Positions 35,890 to 46,600 of a DNA stretch of 64,000 bases are shown piece by piece. Made by a program: the position numbers and the translations under genes. How positions within the stretch are numbered: position 1 is the stretch's first letter; each line of letters opens with the position of its first letter. A model generated the notes under the pieces. The model did no database searches and was not told the DNA's origin. It saw only the letters and a list, made by a program, of their open reading frames with translations. Source of the stretch: Flavobacteriales bacterium (GTDB lineage: Bacteria; Bacteroidota; Bacteroidia; Flavobacteriales_F; PHOS-HE28); assembly GCA_016699575.1 (NCBI GenBank), contig CP064979.1, forward strand, positions 3,224,001 to 3,288,000, given 5' to 3'.

Positions 35890-36918
35890 TCAGAGAATGT
35901 TCACCTCCCGCTCCAGTTCGATCCCGAACTTCTGCTTGATGTCTTCAATGATGCGGCTACTCAGTCGGTAGATGTCGGCGCCCGTGGCTGCGGAGCCTGT
36001 CCCGACGGAGGAGGGATGGTTCACCAGCACCAAGGCCTGCCTATCGTGCACGCCGAAAGCGCCTTCGCGATAGCCCTTCCAACCAGCCTGCTCGATGAGC
36101 CAACCGGCGGGCACCTTGGCCGTGCCGGGGTCGCCCGGGTAGTTCGGTACGTTCGGGTGGGTGCGCTTGATGTTCTCCACAACCTCGACCGGCACCACCG
36201 GGTTCTTGAAGAAACTGCCCGCATTGCCGACCACCGCCGGGTCGGGCAGTTTGCTGCGGCGGATGGCGATGACGGCCTCGCTCACATCGGCGATGGAAGG
36301 GGAGGTGATGCCACGCACCGTTAACTCCTGCTGGATGTTGCCGTAGCTCGTGTTCACCTGTGGGTGCTTGCTCAGTTGCAGGGTGACGCTGAGGATGACG
36401 AACCGGTCCTTGCCCTCGCGCTTGAAGTAGCTCTCGCGGTAGCCGAACGCGCATTGGGCCGCGTTGAACGTGAGCACCTCACCATCGCTGATGCGTAGAG
36501 CTTCCAGCTCCACGAAGACATCCTTCAGCTCCACGCCATAGGCGCCGATGTTCTGCATGGGAGCTGCGCCCACCTTGCCGGGAATGAGGCTCATGTTCTC
36601 GATGCCGCCCCAGCCTTGTCCTACACAATGCAGCACCAACTCATGCCAAACTGTGCCAGCACCTGCCTTCACGCGCACATGATCGTTGTTCTCATGTACG
36701 AGCGCGATCCCGGGCAACTCGTTCAACAACACCGCTCCGTGGAAGTCTTGGGTGAGCAGGATGTTGCTCCCGCCGCCAAGGATCAGCCGCTGGGTCCCGT
36801 CAATTGCATGCAAGAGCTCCCGCAGTTCTTCTACCGTGCTGAAGCGGCCCAACGCATCGGCCGTGGCGTCCACACCAAACGTGTTGAAGGGCCTGAGGGA
36901 AACGTTGCGTTGCAGCAC
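35890..36918 (-). CDS. murB: UDP-N-acetylmuramate dehydrogenase
   Basis: A 342-residue FAD enzyme of peptidoglycan synthesis that reduces UDP-GlcNAc-enolpyruvate to UDP-MurNAc with NADPH. The FAD domain shows LRPFNTFGVDATA and LILGGGSNILL; the catalytic region shows GSFFKNPVVP (proton-donating Ser), and AGWKGYREGAFGVHDRQALVLVNH completes the type I enzyme. It ends 7 nt after the inverted repeat. Length is usual (about 340). Confidence 0.96.
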   Translation of the reverse strand: MLQRNVSLRPFNTFGVDATADALGRFSTVEELRELLHAIDGTQRLILGGGSNILLTQDFHGAVLLNELPGIALVHENNDHVRVKAGAGTVWHELVLHCVGQGWGGIENMSLIPGKVGAAPMQNIGAYGVELKDVFVELEALRISDGEVLTFNAAQCAFGYRESYFKREGKDRFVILSVTLQLSKHPQVNTSYGNIQQELTVRGITSPSIADVSEAVIAIRRSKLPDPAVVGNAGSFFKNPVVPVEVVENIKRTHPNVPNYPGDPGTAKVPAGWLIEQAGWKGYREGAFGVHDRQALVLVNHPSSVGTGSAATGADIYRLSSRIIEDIKQKFGIELEREVNIL

Positions 36919-37082
36919 GATGCAAGGTTACCGAGGCCGGAGGTTCCATGGCTGCCAAGACGCGGACTGCACGAACGATCGCACGTTGAACTCCGACGTG
37001 GCGACGGTTGATGGAATGTGCACAACTCCTTGCCCGGAAATTTGGAGAAGGGGGGAGGTTGTGGCGTAGGTTCACATCACCA

Positions 37083-38054
37083 ATGAATAAGCTACGGGTT
37101 TGGGTCTTGGGTGGGGTGCTGGCACCGGCTGTGGTGTTCGGGCAGAATCTTGTCATTAATGGATCCTTCGAGGACTATGTCAATTGCCCGAACGGTCTGA
37201 ATCAGATGGGCAATGCGGTTGGCTGGACCGCGTATCAGTTCACTCCGGTCTACTACAACACATGTGATACAAGTGGCACGGTGAGTGTTCCGCTCAGCCA
37301 ATTCTGCGACCAAGTTCCTGCTCACGGTGTGGCATATGCTGGCTGTGTCACATACTGGGAGTTCGCGCCAGATGCTTTGCGGGAATTCATCGGAGCGTCA
37401 CTTTCGGAGCCATTGGCTACTGGTGAGCCGTATTTCGTTTCGTTTAAAGCCAGCTCAGGCGGCTTCGGCAGCATTGGCAGCATGCGTTGGGCCGTATCGG
37501 GTTTGGGTATGCGTTTCAGCACCTTTTCAGACTACTCAGTACTCAATGGTCTTCCGAATGGCGCTGCAGTCAGAATGACGGACATTCTATCGGATACCAC
37601 TGATTGGGTGACGGTTTCCGGGTGGTACGTTCCAGACTCGGCATATACGCATGTGAGCATCGGAAATTTTTTCAGTGACACCTTGTTGCTCCGACATACT
37701 CTCGATGCTCTTGCTGGTGAGCCAGCCGCCTATGCGATGGTGGATTGTGTGTGTGTTGGCCGTGTGCCCAGCGATTGTGATTTCGGGGCTTACGTTGATT
37801 CGAAGGATGAAGAAGCGCTGTCAATTTTTCCGAACCCTGTGGAGAGCTATCTCCTGATCGTGGCAGCAGAAGGGCCACTGTGTGATGTAACGCTCATCGA
37901 TGCTATGGGAAGGATTGTGAACCGTTTCCAGCCCCAGACAAGCTGGGTCCAGTTGGACTGCACCTCCTACTCTGCAGGTCCGTATTGGTTGAATATGAGG
38001 TTGTGCGATGGCGCCTCCGTGACCAAGTCCATCGTCGTAGGGAAATCAAACTGA
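37083..38054 (+). CDS. secreted protein with T9SS type A sorting domain, unknown function
   Basis: A 323-residue protein; ATG 37083 gives a signal peptide (MNKLRVWVLGGVLAPAVVFG). The body opens QNLVINGSFEDYVNCPNG and continues GWTAY, a start typical of secreted carbohydrate-binding-like beta-sandwich modules, and holds several paired cysteines. The sorting domain runs from LSIFPNPVESYLLIV to VVGKSN. GC content falls below that of its neighbours, hinting at acquisition or relaxed selection. A TAGGTTCA sequence upstream is a weak -7 match. Confidence 0.75.
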   Translation: MNKLRVWVLGGVLAPAVVFGQNLVINGSFEDYVNCPNGLNQMGNAVGWTAYQFTPVYYNTCDTSGTVSVPLSQFCDQVPAHGVAYAGCVTYWEFAPDALREFIGASLSEPLATGEPYFVSFKASSGGFGSIGSMRWAVSGLGMRFSTFSDYSVLNGLPNGAAVRMTDILSDTTDWVTVSGWYVPDSAYTHVSIGNFFSDTLLLRHTLDALAGEPAAYAMVDCVCVGRVPSDCDFGAYVDSKDEEALSIFPNPVESYLLIVAAEGPLCDVTLIDAMGRIVNRFQPQTSWVQLDCTSYSAGPYWLNMRLCDGASVTKSIVVGKSN

Positions 38055-38061
38055 ACAAACC

Positions 38062-40367
38062 ATGAGGAACATTGAATTGAGGCCCATGCGATGGTATGGA
38101 GCGGTAGTGCTTGCCTTTGGAGCCTATAGTTCGAGCGCCCAATGGATAACCGGGTTGGTGGTTCGCAGACCTTGACTGGAAGTCCGCCAGGGGTGAGTGT
38201 CGGTACCACTCTTGGTAGCGCTCCGTTTAATGTTCGGGCTCACGAGCTCAGTGGCTTCACTGCCGGCGAGCTTATGTGGCTTCAGACACCATTGGGTCAG
38301 AATGGCCAGATGCGTTTTCAGCGTGGTACTCTTGGTATTCCAATGAACCTAGGACGGATTTACACCACAGCGAACTTCAATGACTTCAGGATACGTGCTG
38401 AGCAGGGTAACGGTCCCGATCCTGGCATACTGTGGCTGGAGAACAGCGATGCTGATGGATTCATGTTGCGAGCGAACGGTTCTCAGACTGCGGTGAACAC
38501 GTATCCGCTGACGCTTGATGGGTTCATGTCGATTGGTAAGCGAGGTACTGTTTTGACACCTGCAATGCAGCAAATGCCCTCAAGAGCGAGGCTTCATTTG
38601 GTAGACCTCGACGGCCTCGTCGAAGAACCTTGGCGCCCGTACTTCCGCAACGGCGTGCTCTTCACCGGCAACAACGACATGGGTTATATCGGCCATGTAT
38701 ACCACGATGCCAGCAATGGCACCACACCATGGTCCTACACGTTGGACCGCAGTGATTTTGTGATCAGCGCTGGAGAGAACGATTTGACCGAAGCCTTCAG
38801 ACAGCGCATCCGGTTCATCTATACCACCACACCGGTGGCGGGTGGTACCGGCGCCGAGAGCTACAATGGCTTGGAGTACATGCAGCTCTTCCCCTTCAAC
38901 AAGGACCAAGGCTTTGTGGGCGTTGGCGACTTTACGGCCGTTGGCCAAAGCCCCACTGAGCGGCTACATATGCGCAATGGAAGGTTACGTATCGAGCAAC
39001 TTCCGAGCGACCCTGTGGCGAACACGCTCACGAAAGTCATGGTCGTGGACGATACACCGGGCGCCAACTTCGGTGTGGTGAAATGGCGCGATGCCTCCAC
39101 GTTGGGTGGCACCGCTTGCGATTGGACAGTAAGCGCCGGGCCGAACCATGTGTGGACGGCCACTGGTGCTCTCAACCCCAATTGCCCTGATGCAACCGAG
39201 AACGTCGGCATTGGGCTTACAGTTCCGGTGGCCAAGTTGGATGTGGCACGAACAGTGAATAGCGGTGGTGCAACAAGCCTTGGTTTCAACGTCCTGATGA
39301 CGACGAACTCGACGAACAACGTAGGCGGTGTGTTCACCGCTGAAGTAGGTGGTGGGGGTGGCGGCCAAAATGTTGGAGCCAGAGGCATCGTGCGGAACGG
39401 ACCACGCAACTGAGGCCTTGATGGCAATGCGGCAGTGAACAACCTGTTCTGGAGCACACAGCCTGTTTGGACTACCGGTGGTCGTGTGGTTGGTGTTCGA
39501 GGTTTCGCTGACGGCAATACTACCGCTGGTTTGGCTGGGACCAGGGGAGTGTGGGGTATTGCGATAAACGCGGATGCATCAGGTGGTCCGGGTTATGCGG
39601 GTTGGTTCGATGGCCACGTCAATATCCAGGGCGGTAGCCTTTACCTGAACCAGATTTTCGCGCTCTCAGACGCAGGACTCAAAGACAACGTTCAGCCTTT
39701 CAGTGGAGGGGCGGCGCTCATTGCCCAGTTCGAACCCAAGAGTTACACGTTCAATACCCAACTCCACCCTGAACTCGGTCTGCCAATAGCCGCCCAAGTG
39801 GGTCTGGTGGCCCAGGATGTAGAGCAGGTGCGTCCTGAACTAGTTTCGGAGATATGGCATGACGCCGTATTGGACAGTTTGGGCAACGAGATATCTCCAG
39901 CTTACGCGTTGAAAGGCGTGAACTACATGGTCATCATTCCGATCTTGATCTCAAACGCAAAGGAGCAGCAGTCCCGCATTGATTATTTGGAACAGCAGGT
40001 CGCATCATGCTGTGCCCTCGACGACGGCACCCGTATGCTACAAGGTGCTGGATTCGGCTACATCGACATCAACCGCCAACCCGACGCAACGGCCTCTGCG
40101 CCCTTGGCCGAGAACGCCTTGGTCGTCATCCCCAACCCTTTCCAAGACAACCCCACCATCAGCTACCGCATCGGCACCAGCGGCCGGGCACAGTTGCGCG
40201 TGGCCGATGGCCAAGGCCGCGTCATGGGCACTCTCATGGATGCCGGTATGCAGGCCGGGCAGCACACCATGGTTTGGAACACTGCAGGCATGGCAGCCGG
40301 TACCTACTGGCTCACGCTCACCTTGGATGGGGAGCGCATCACCACCCAAGCCGTTATGGTGGACTGA
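38062..40367 (+). pseudogene. broken secreted protein: S74 chaperone-like domain plus T9SS type A sorting domain
   Basis: ATG 38062 encodes a signal peptide (MRWYGAVVLAFGAYSSSAQW) in one frame, but the body continues in another from about 38142, implying one lost base at TGG-ATA near 38144. The body runs to an in-frame TGA at 39411-39413 and resumes in the same frame to 40367. Part 1 (38142-39413) has repetitive VGIG-type segments; part 2 holds an endosialidase-chaperone (peptidase S74) domain (LSDAGLKDNVQPFSG, QVGLVAQDVEQVRPELV), a coiled coil and a sorting domain (VVIPNPFQDNPTISY to VMVD). Two lesions make expression of a whole protein unlikely. The 5' part is AT-richer than the middle. Confidence 0.78.
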
Positions 40368-40385
40368 GCCAAACATCCTTTGCGC

Positions 40386-40423
40386 AACGCCCCGGTATGC
40401 TCGCATGCCGGGGCGTTCGTTTT
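40386..40423 (+). terminator. intrinsic terminator after the S74 pseudogene
   Basis: A 15-bp stem with one wobble (40386-40400 / 40403-40417) followed by a short T run (CGTTTT). Confidence 0.75.
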
Positions 40424-40443
40424 CCGCCCATTACAAGCCGGTT

Positions 40444-40451
40444 TACTTTGA
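40444..40451 (+). promoter_or_regulatory. putative -7 box of the glycosyltransferase pair
   Basis: TACTTTGA, 42 nt before ATG 40494. Confidence 0.4.
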
Positions 40452-40493
40452 GCGCCCGACCGTCCGGGACTTCCACCGGCCCGATGCGTCGGG

Positions 40494-41648
40494 ATGTACC
40501 GCATGCCCACCGCGCAGCAACGTGCCATAGTCAGCGTGACCAACGACCTGGCCACCGACAATCGCGTGCACCGCACGTGCACGGTGCTACAGGAGCTCGG
40601 TTACGATGTTCTGCTGGTCGGCCGCGTGCTGCCTGGAAGTCGGGCTCTGGAGCGCCCTTACGGAACCCGGCGCATGCGGCTGCTCTTCAACAAGGGGCCG
40701 CTGTTTTATGCCGAGTACAACCTGCGGCTGTTCTTCCTGTTGTTGTTCCAGCGTTCGGCCTTGCTTGTTGCCAACGACCTGGACACGCTGCTGCCGAACT
40801 ATCTGGTGGCGTGGTTCCTGGGGAAGCCCTTGGTGTACGACAGCCACGAGTTCTACACCGAAGTGCCCGAGCTAGTGCACCGGCCTTGGGTGCGACATGT
40901 GTGGTTGGCCATTGAGCGAGCCATCTTCCCGAAGCTCCGATCGGTCATCACCGTGAACGGTAGCATCGCCAAGGCGTACACGGAGCGTTACGGTGTGCAG
41001 GTGCAGGTGGTGCGGAACATTCCCATGTGCACGCCGATGGGCGAGAAGGTGGATCGTGCCGCTATGGGCCTTCCCATGGACCGGTTCATCCTTGTGATGC
41101 AAGGTGCTGGCATCAACGTGCAGCGCGGCGCCGAAGAAGCGGTACTGGCAATGCGCGAGTTGGAAGGATGCTTGCTGCTCATCATCGGCAGTGGCGACGC
41201 CTGGCCGGTGCTGGAGCGTATGGTGGACGAGCACCGGCTGAGCGACCGTGTGCGTTTGCTGGGTCGCATGCCGTATGACCGAATGATGGCCTACACGCGC
41301 AACGCGGACTTGGGACTCACCCTCGACAAGGATACCAACCTCAACTACCGCTTCAGCCTGCCCAACAAGCTGTTCGACTACCTGCACGCGGGCATCCCGG
41401 TGCTGGCCACCGACCTGCCGGAAGTCGCGGCCATTGTGCGGCACTACGATGCCGGAGTGGTGCTGGCCCACGCGGAGCCCGCTGCCATAGCCGCAGCCGT
41501 AAGGGCGCTGAAGGCCGATCCCGCACGCCGGACCGCGCTGGCCCGGAACGCTACTTTCGCCGCCGCTTCGCTGGACGGTGAGGCGGAGAAGACGAAGTTG
41601 AAAGCGTTGCTCGCTGAAGTTGGCCGAACCCCACCTGCATATCGTTAG
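40494..41648 (+). CDS. GT4 family glycosyltransferase
   Basis: A 384-residue GT-B glycosyltransferase. It opens AIVSVTNDLATDNRVHRTC, the start of a Bacteroidota subgroup; the middle holds YDSHEFYTEVPELV and TVNGSIAKAYTERYG; the donor half holds LVMQGAGINVQRG, VRLLGRMPYDRM and NKLFDYLHAGIPVLATDLPEVAAIV. Two amphipathic hydrophobic stretches (about 80-105) suggest membrane association. ATG 40494 or 40503 is possible. It overlaps the next glycosyltransferase gene by 29 nt, so both probably act in one surface glycan pathway. Confidence 0.9.
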   Translation: MYRMPTAQQRAIVSVTNDLATDNRVHRTCTVLQELGYDVLLVGRVLPGSRALERPYGTRRMRLLFNKGPLFYAEYNLRLFFLLLFQRSALLVANDLDTLLPNYLVAWFLGKPLVYDSHEFYTEVPELVHRPWVRHVWLAIERAIFPKLRSVITVNGSIAKAYTERYGVQVQVVRNIPMCTPMGEKVDRAAMGLPMDRFILVMQGAGINVQRGAEEAVLAMRELEGCLLLIIGSGDAWPVLERMVDEHRLSDRVRLLGRMPYDRMMAYTRNADLGLTLDKDTNLNYRFSLPNKLFDYLHAGIPVLATDLPEVAAIVRHYDAGVVLAHAEPAAIAAAVRALKADPARRTALARNATFAAASLDGEAEKTKLKALLAEVGRTPPAYR

Positions 41649-42738
41649 CCTCGACGTTCCGTGGCCACCCGATTACGGTGGGGTCATCGATGTGTTCTAC
41701 AAGGTGAAAGCCTTGCACGACATCGGCGTGAAGGTGCACCTGCATTGCTTCGAGTACGGGCGTGGCGAGCGCAAGGAGCTGGAGCCGTTCTGCCACAGCG
41801 TGCACTACTACAAGCGCCAGATGGGCAAGGTGCAGTTGCTCAGCAGCCTGCCTTACGTGGTGGTGAGCCGCCGCAGCGATGAACTGGTGGACCGGTTGCT
41901 GAAGGACGATCATGCCATCCTGTTCGAGGGGCTGCACAGCTGCTACCACTTGGGCGATCCACGGCTGCACGGGCGCAGGCGCATCGTGCGTGCGCACAAC
42001 GTGGAGCACGATTATTACAGTGCCCTTGCCCGCGTGGAGAAGAGCGCGTTCAAGCGCAGCTATTTCAACGCCGAGGCCACCAAGCTGAAGCGTTACGAAC
42101 CCGTGCTGAGCGAAGCCGATGCCGTGCTGGCCATCTCACCGAAGGATGAGGCTTATTTCGCGCAGCACTTCCGCAACGTGGTGCACATGCCCGCCTTCCA
42201 TTCCTGCGAGCGGGTGGAAGTCCCGGGCGGCTTGGGCGATTTCGCTTTGTACCACGGCGCGCTCGGCGTTGCCGACAACAACAAGGCCGCGCTCTGGCTG
42301 CTCCGAGAGGTTTTCAGCGGGCTTGATGTGAAGTTCGTGATCGCGGGCAGCGATACCAGCAGCGAGTTGAAGGCGGAAGTAGCAAAGCACAAGAACGCAC
42401 AACTGCTCGAGGACATTTCAACGGAGCACATCCACCGGCTCGTGCGCGAAGCACAGGTGCATGTGCTCCCCACCTTCCAGGCCACCGGCATCAAATTGAA
42501 GTTGCTGCTCTGCTTGTTCGCCGGGCGCCATGTGGTATGCAACCCCGCCATGGTGGAGGGCACTGGCTTGGAGGAGTTGTGCCACGTGCACGGCGATGCG
42601 GTCACCATGCGCGCCAGTGTGCTCGCGTGCATGGGCAAACCTGCCAATGGTCAGGCACTTGAAGTGAGGGCGAAGGTCCTGGAAGAGCGGTTCAGCAACC
42701 GGAGGAATGCGTTGCGGATCGTCGACCTGTTGGGGTGA
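41620..42738 (+). CDS. glycosyltransferase, GT4-like
   Basis: A 372-residue GT-B protein. TTG 41620 is the only usable start, inside the 3' end of the previous gene; it gives LHIVSLDVPWPPDYGGVIDV, the standard N-terminal nucleotide of this group. RAHNVEHDYYSALA and ISPKDEAYF lie in the acceptor half; FVIAGSDTSSELK, LPTFQATGIKLKLLLCLFAG and PAMVEGTGLEEL in the donor half. The usual EX7E motif is altered (GIKLKLLLCL), as in related mannosyltransferase-like proteins. Convergent with the ftsE-like gene, 6 nt apart. Confidence 0.85.
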   Translation: MAEPHLHIVSLDVPWPPDYGGVIDVFYKVKALHDIGVKVHLHCFEYGRGERKELEPFCHSVHYYKRQMGKVQLLSSLPYVVVSRRSDELVDRLLKDDHAILFEGLHSCYHLGDPRLHGRRRIVRAHNVEHDYYSALARVEKSAFKRSYFNAEATKLKRYEPVLSEADAVLAISPKDEAYFAQHFRNVVHMPAFHSCERVEVPGGLGDFALYHGALGVADNNKAALWLLREVFSGLDVKFVIAGSDTSSELKAEVAKHKNAQLLEDISTEHIHRLVREAQVHVLPTFQATGIKLKLLLCLFAGRHVVCNPAMVEGTGLEELCHVHGDAVTMRASVLACMGKPANGQALEVRAKVLEERFSNRRNALRIVDLLG

Positions 42739-42744
42739 AGGCGT

Positions 42745-43431
42745 TCAAACCACCGTCGCTCCCATCTCCAAAAGCTTTCCGTCCTCGCACTTCACCACGC
42801 GGTTGCCGAACTTCTTCATGTGCGTGTAGTCGTGCGTGGCCATAATGACGGCGCGGCCGCTACGGCTGATCTCCATCATCAGGTCAAGGATGCCTTCGGT
42901 GGTCTCGGGGTCCAGGTTGCCGGTGGGTTCGTCGGCCAGCAGGAGTTCGGGGTCGTTCACCAAGGCGCGGGCAATGCTCACGCGCTGCTGCTCGCCTCCG
43001 CTCAGTTCGTGCGGCAGTTTGTAGCCCTTGTTGCCCAGCCCCACACGGTCCAGCACTTCCTGGATGCGCAGGTCGATGAGCTTGGCGTCCTTCCAGCCGG
43101 TCGCTTTCATCACGAACTGCAGGTTCGCCATCACGCTGCGGTCGGTGAGCAGTTGGAAGTCCTGGAACACGATGCCGATCTTCCTCCGGAGGTAGGGCAC
43201 TTGCGAGCGTTTGAGCTTCCGCAGGTCGAAGCCGCAGCAATGGCCTTCGCCTTCGTTCAGGTGGAGGTCGCCGTAGAGCGTGCGCATCAAGCTGCTCTTG
43301 CCGGTGCCCGTGCGGCCGATTAGGTAGATGAACTCGCCCTTGTACACCGTGAGGTCCACGTTGTTGAGGATGAGGTTCTCGCGTTGGAAGATGCGGGCGC
43401 TGCGCAGCTCGATGATCGGTTCGGCGGACAT
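42745..43431 (-). CDS. ftsE: FtsE-like ABC transporter ATPase
   Basis: A 228-residue ABC ATPase. The ATG at 43431 (MSAEPIIELR) gives the family length; the open frame to 43893 is not used. Walker A GRTGTGKS (39-46), Q-loop FQDFQLL (89-95), signature LSGGEQQR (143-150), Walker B LLLADE (163-168) with PTGNLDP after it, and the H-loop ATHDYTH. FtsE pairs with FtsX to activate peptidoglycan hydrolases at division; ftsX is not adjacent, as usual in Bacteroidota. A related LolD-type role is possible. Divergent from the TPR gene. Confidence 0.85.
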   Translation of the reverse strand: MSAEPIIELRSARIFQRENLILNNVDLTVYKGEFIYLIGRTGTGKSSLMRTLYGDLHLNEGEGHCCGFDLRKLKRSQVPYLRRKIGIVFQDFQLLTDRSVMANLQFVMKATGWKDAKLIDLRIQEVLDRVGLGNKGYKLPHELSGGEQQRVSIARALVNDPELLLADEPTGNLDPETTEGILDLMMEISRSGRAVIMATHDYTHMKKFGNRVVKCEDGKLLEMGATVV

Positions 43432-43639
43432 AGGGGCCAAGGATAGTTCCGCTGACGGCCGTTGTGCCGCTTGTTCGTCACGAGTCTTCACCGGTCCATG
43501 GTCAGTAACGCACGATGAAGGGCACGGTCTTCGTTGGTAATGGTGCGTGCTGTCCCCACGTCCACACTGCCGCGTGAAAAAGTCGGGCCGGTGTTTCCCG
43601 GGCACGCGTGCGCGCGTGGGCACCTTTGACCACTTGACC

Positions 43640-46600
43640 ATGACCATGCAGCGATCCGTCCTTTCGGCAATGGGCCTTGTGCTGGCCGCCTCGCTCTTCG
43701 CGCAGCGCCCGGCGCACTTCGAGCACCGCAACGCCGACCTGGTGCACGCGCTCGACCTGTTCGACAAGGAGAAGTACGGCGCCGCCCAGACCGAACTGGA
43801 GCGCGTTACCGCCCGCATCAGCGACCCGCACGACGGCACGCGCGTGGAAAGCGAGTTCTGGAGCGCCATCTGCGCCGTGCGCCTCTTCCACAACGATGCG
43901 CCCCTGCGCCTGTTGGGCTTTATCGATGCGCACCCCGAGAGCCAGCACGTGCCGGCCGTCCGACTGGAACTGTTCCGCCACTACTTCGCCCAGAAACGCT
44001 GGGAGGACTGCCTAACGTGGGGCACGAAAGTCGAGCCGCTGACCCTGGAGGTGAAGGACCAGGAGGAGTTCTACTTCAAGCGGGGCTACGCCAGCTTCAT
44101 GGAGGAGAAGCACGACGCGGCCATGAACGACTTCACCCGCATCAAGGACGGCGCCAGCGGCCTGCCCGGAAGTCCCGGCAACTATGTGTCACCGGCCACC
44201 TATTACAGTGCCCACATCAACTACGAGCGCGGCGAGTACGAAACGGCGCTCAAGGGTTTCGAGAAGTTGAAGGGCGACGAAGCGTTCGGCGATATCGTGC
44301 CGCACTACATCAGCGAGATCCTCTTCCTGCAAGGGAAGTACGATCAGCTGAACGAATACGCCAGGCCCATCGTCGAGAACCCCGACGGCAAGCGCCGCAT
44401 CAATGAAATGAGCCGGTTGCTGGGCGAGAGCAACTACCGCCAAGGGAACTATGCCGAAGCCATCCCGCACTTGGAGAAGAGCGTGCAGCGTGCGGGCGTG
44501 ACGCGCGAGGACCGCTACGTGCTCGGCCATGCCTACTACAAGACCGGCAATTGCGAGAAGGCCTTGCAGCAGCTGACCATGGTGGCCAACGGTACCGACA
44601 GCCTCGCGCAAGCCGCCGCCTACCACATGGGCGATTGCTACATGAAGCTCGACCAGAAGAACTACGCGCGCACGGCGTTCAAGAAGGCGTACGACCTGAA
44701 GCAGGACCCGCGCGTGACCGAAGATGCCCTCTTCAACTACGCCAAGCTCGCTTATGAGCTCAGCTTCGATCCGTACAACGAGGCCATCATCGCGCTGAAG
44801 AACTACCTGAAGGCGTATCCCGACTCACCCAAGCGCGACGACGCTTACGGCTTCCTGCTGAACGTGTACCTGAAGACGCGCAACTACGAAGCGGCGTTGG
44901 AAGCGCTCGACAAGATCCAGCAGAAGGACATCGCCATGCAGGAGGCCTACCAGAAGCTGGCCTACGACCGCGGTGTGGAGCTGTACGACGGCCGCAAGTT
45001 CAAGGATGCGGCCCTGTTCTTCGACCGCGCGCTGAAGTACCCGGTGAACAAGGACCTGAACGCGCGCTGCCACTACTGGACGGCAGAGTGCTTCTACGCC
45101 GAAGAGGACTACGCGGCCGCACTGCGCAAGTACGATGTGTTGCGCAATGCAAGCGGTGCATATGCCACCGACCTGTACGAGCAAGCGGGCTACAGCCAGG
45201 GCTACTGCTACTTCAAGATGAAGGAGTACCCCGATGCGGCCACGAGTTTCCGCCGTTTCGTGGGCACCACGGCGGGTGAGCCTGCTCAGCGCGCCGACGC
45301 CAAGCTGCGTGTGGGCGACTGCTACTACATGGCCAAGGACTGGGCGCAATCCATCAACTGGTACGATGATGCCCTGCGCAGCAACACCAGCGACCGCGAT
45401 TACGCGACCTACCAAAAGGCCATGTGCCAGGGCCTCACCGGTCTGCAAGGTGCCAAAGTGGAAACGCTGAAAAAGCTGCTGGCCGAAAAGCCGAACTCGC
45501 GCTACGCACCGGATGCCAAGTTCCAGTTGGGTGAGACCTACATCCGGTTGGACAACGATGCGCAGGCTGCCACCTACTACCAGCAGGTCATCTCGGACCA
45601 CAGCGAGAGCCCGTTCGTGCAGAAGAGCATGCTGCAGGTGGCGCTCATCCATAAACGCCAGGGCGACAACGAGACCGCGCTGCAGGAGTTCAAGGCGATC
45701 GTGGCCAAGTACCCGACACGCGAAGCAAGCGCTGATGCGTTGGCCAGCATCGAGGCCATCTACGTGGAGACCGGTCGTGTTGCGGAATGGGAGAGCTACT
45801 TCCGCGGCCTCTCGTTCGTGAACCAGAGTGAAGCCGAAGCCAAGCTGGACGAGAATTATTACCGCAGCGCGGAGCAGCTCTACTTCGACGGCAAGTGCGA
45901 TCAAGCGATCGGTGCCTTCGGCAGCTATCTGACGAAGTACCCCAATGGCGCCAACGCCACCAAGGCGCACTTCTACAAAGGCGACTGCCACTACAAGGCA
46001 GCCCAGTACAGCGAGGCACTGGCCGATCTGGAGGAAGTGGTGAAGGTGGAAGGCAACGAGAACATGGAAAAGGCGCTGTTCTACACCAGCGATATCCTTT
46101 ACCGCGACAAGCGTTGGGAGGGTGCCTTGGAGCACTTGGTCCGCTTGGAGCGCATTTCGACCTACCCCGACAACGTCCTCGCTGCGCAGGTAGGCCAGAT
46201 GCGTTGCGCGCGCGAGCTGGGCCGCAATACGGAAGCTGCAGCGGCCGCGGAGAAGGTCGTGGCGAACACCCACAACAAGGATGCCCTTGTGAAAGCCGAG
46301 GCGCAGCTCATCATCGCCAACCAAACGCTGGATTTGGATGACAAGGATGGCGCGTACACGAAGTACAAACAGATCGCGGCAGGCAAGCACGGGGCCATGA
46401 GCGCCGAGGCCAAGTACCGCATGGCCTACATCAAGCACTTGCAAGGCAAGTACAAGGAAGCGGAGAAGGAAGTGTTCGCGCTGGCCAACGACTTCGGCGG
46501 GTACCAGCACTGGATCAGCATGGGCTTCATCCTGCTCGGCGATGTGTACGTGCAGCTCGGCGACCGCTTCCAGGCCAAGGCAGCGTGGCAGGGTGTTATC

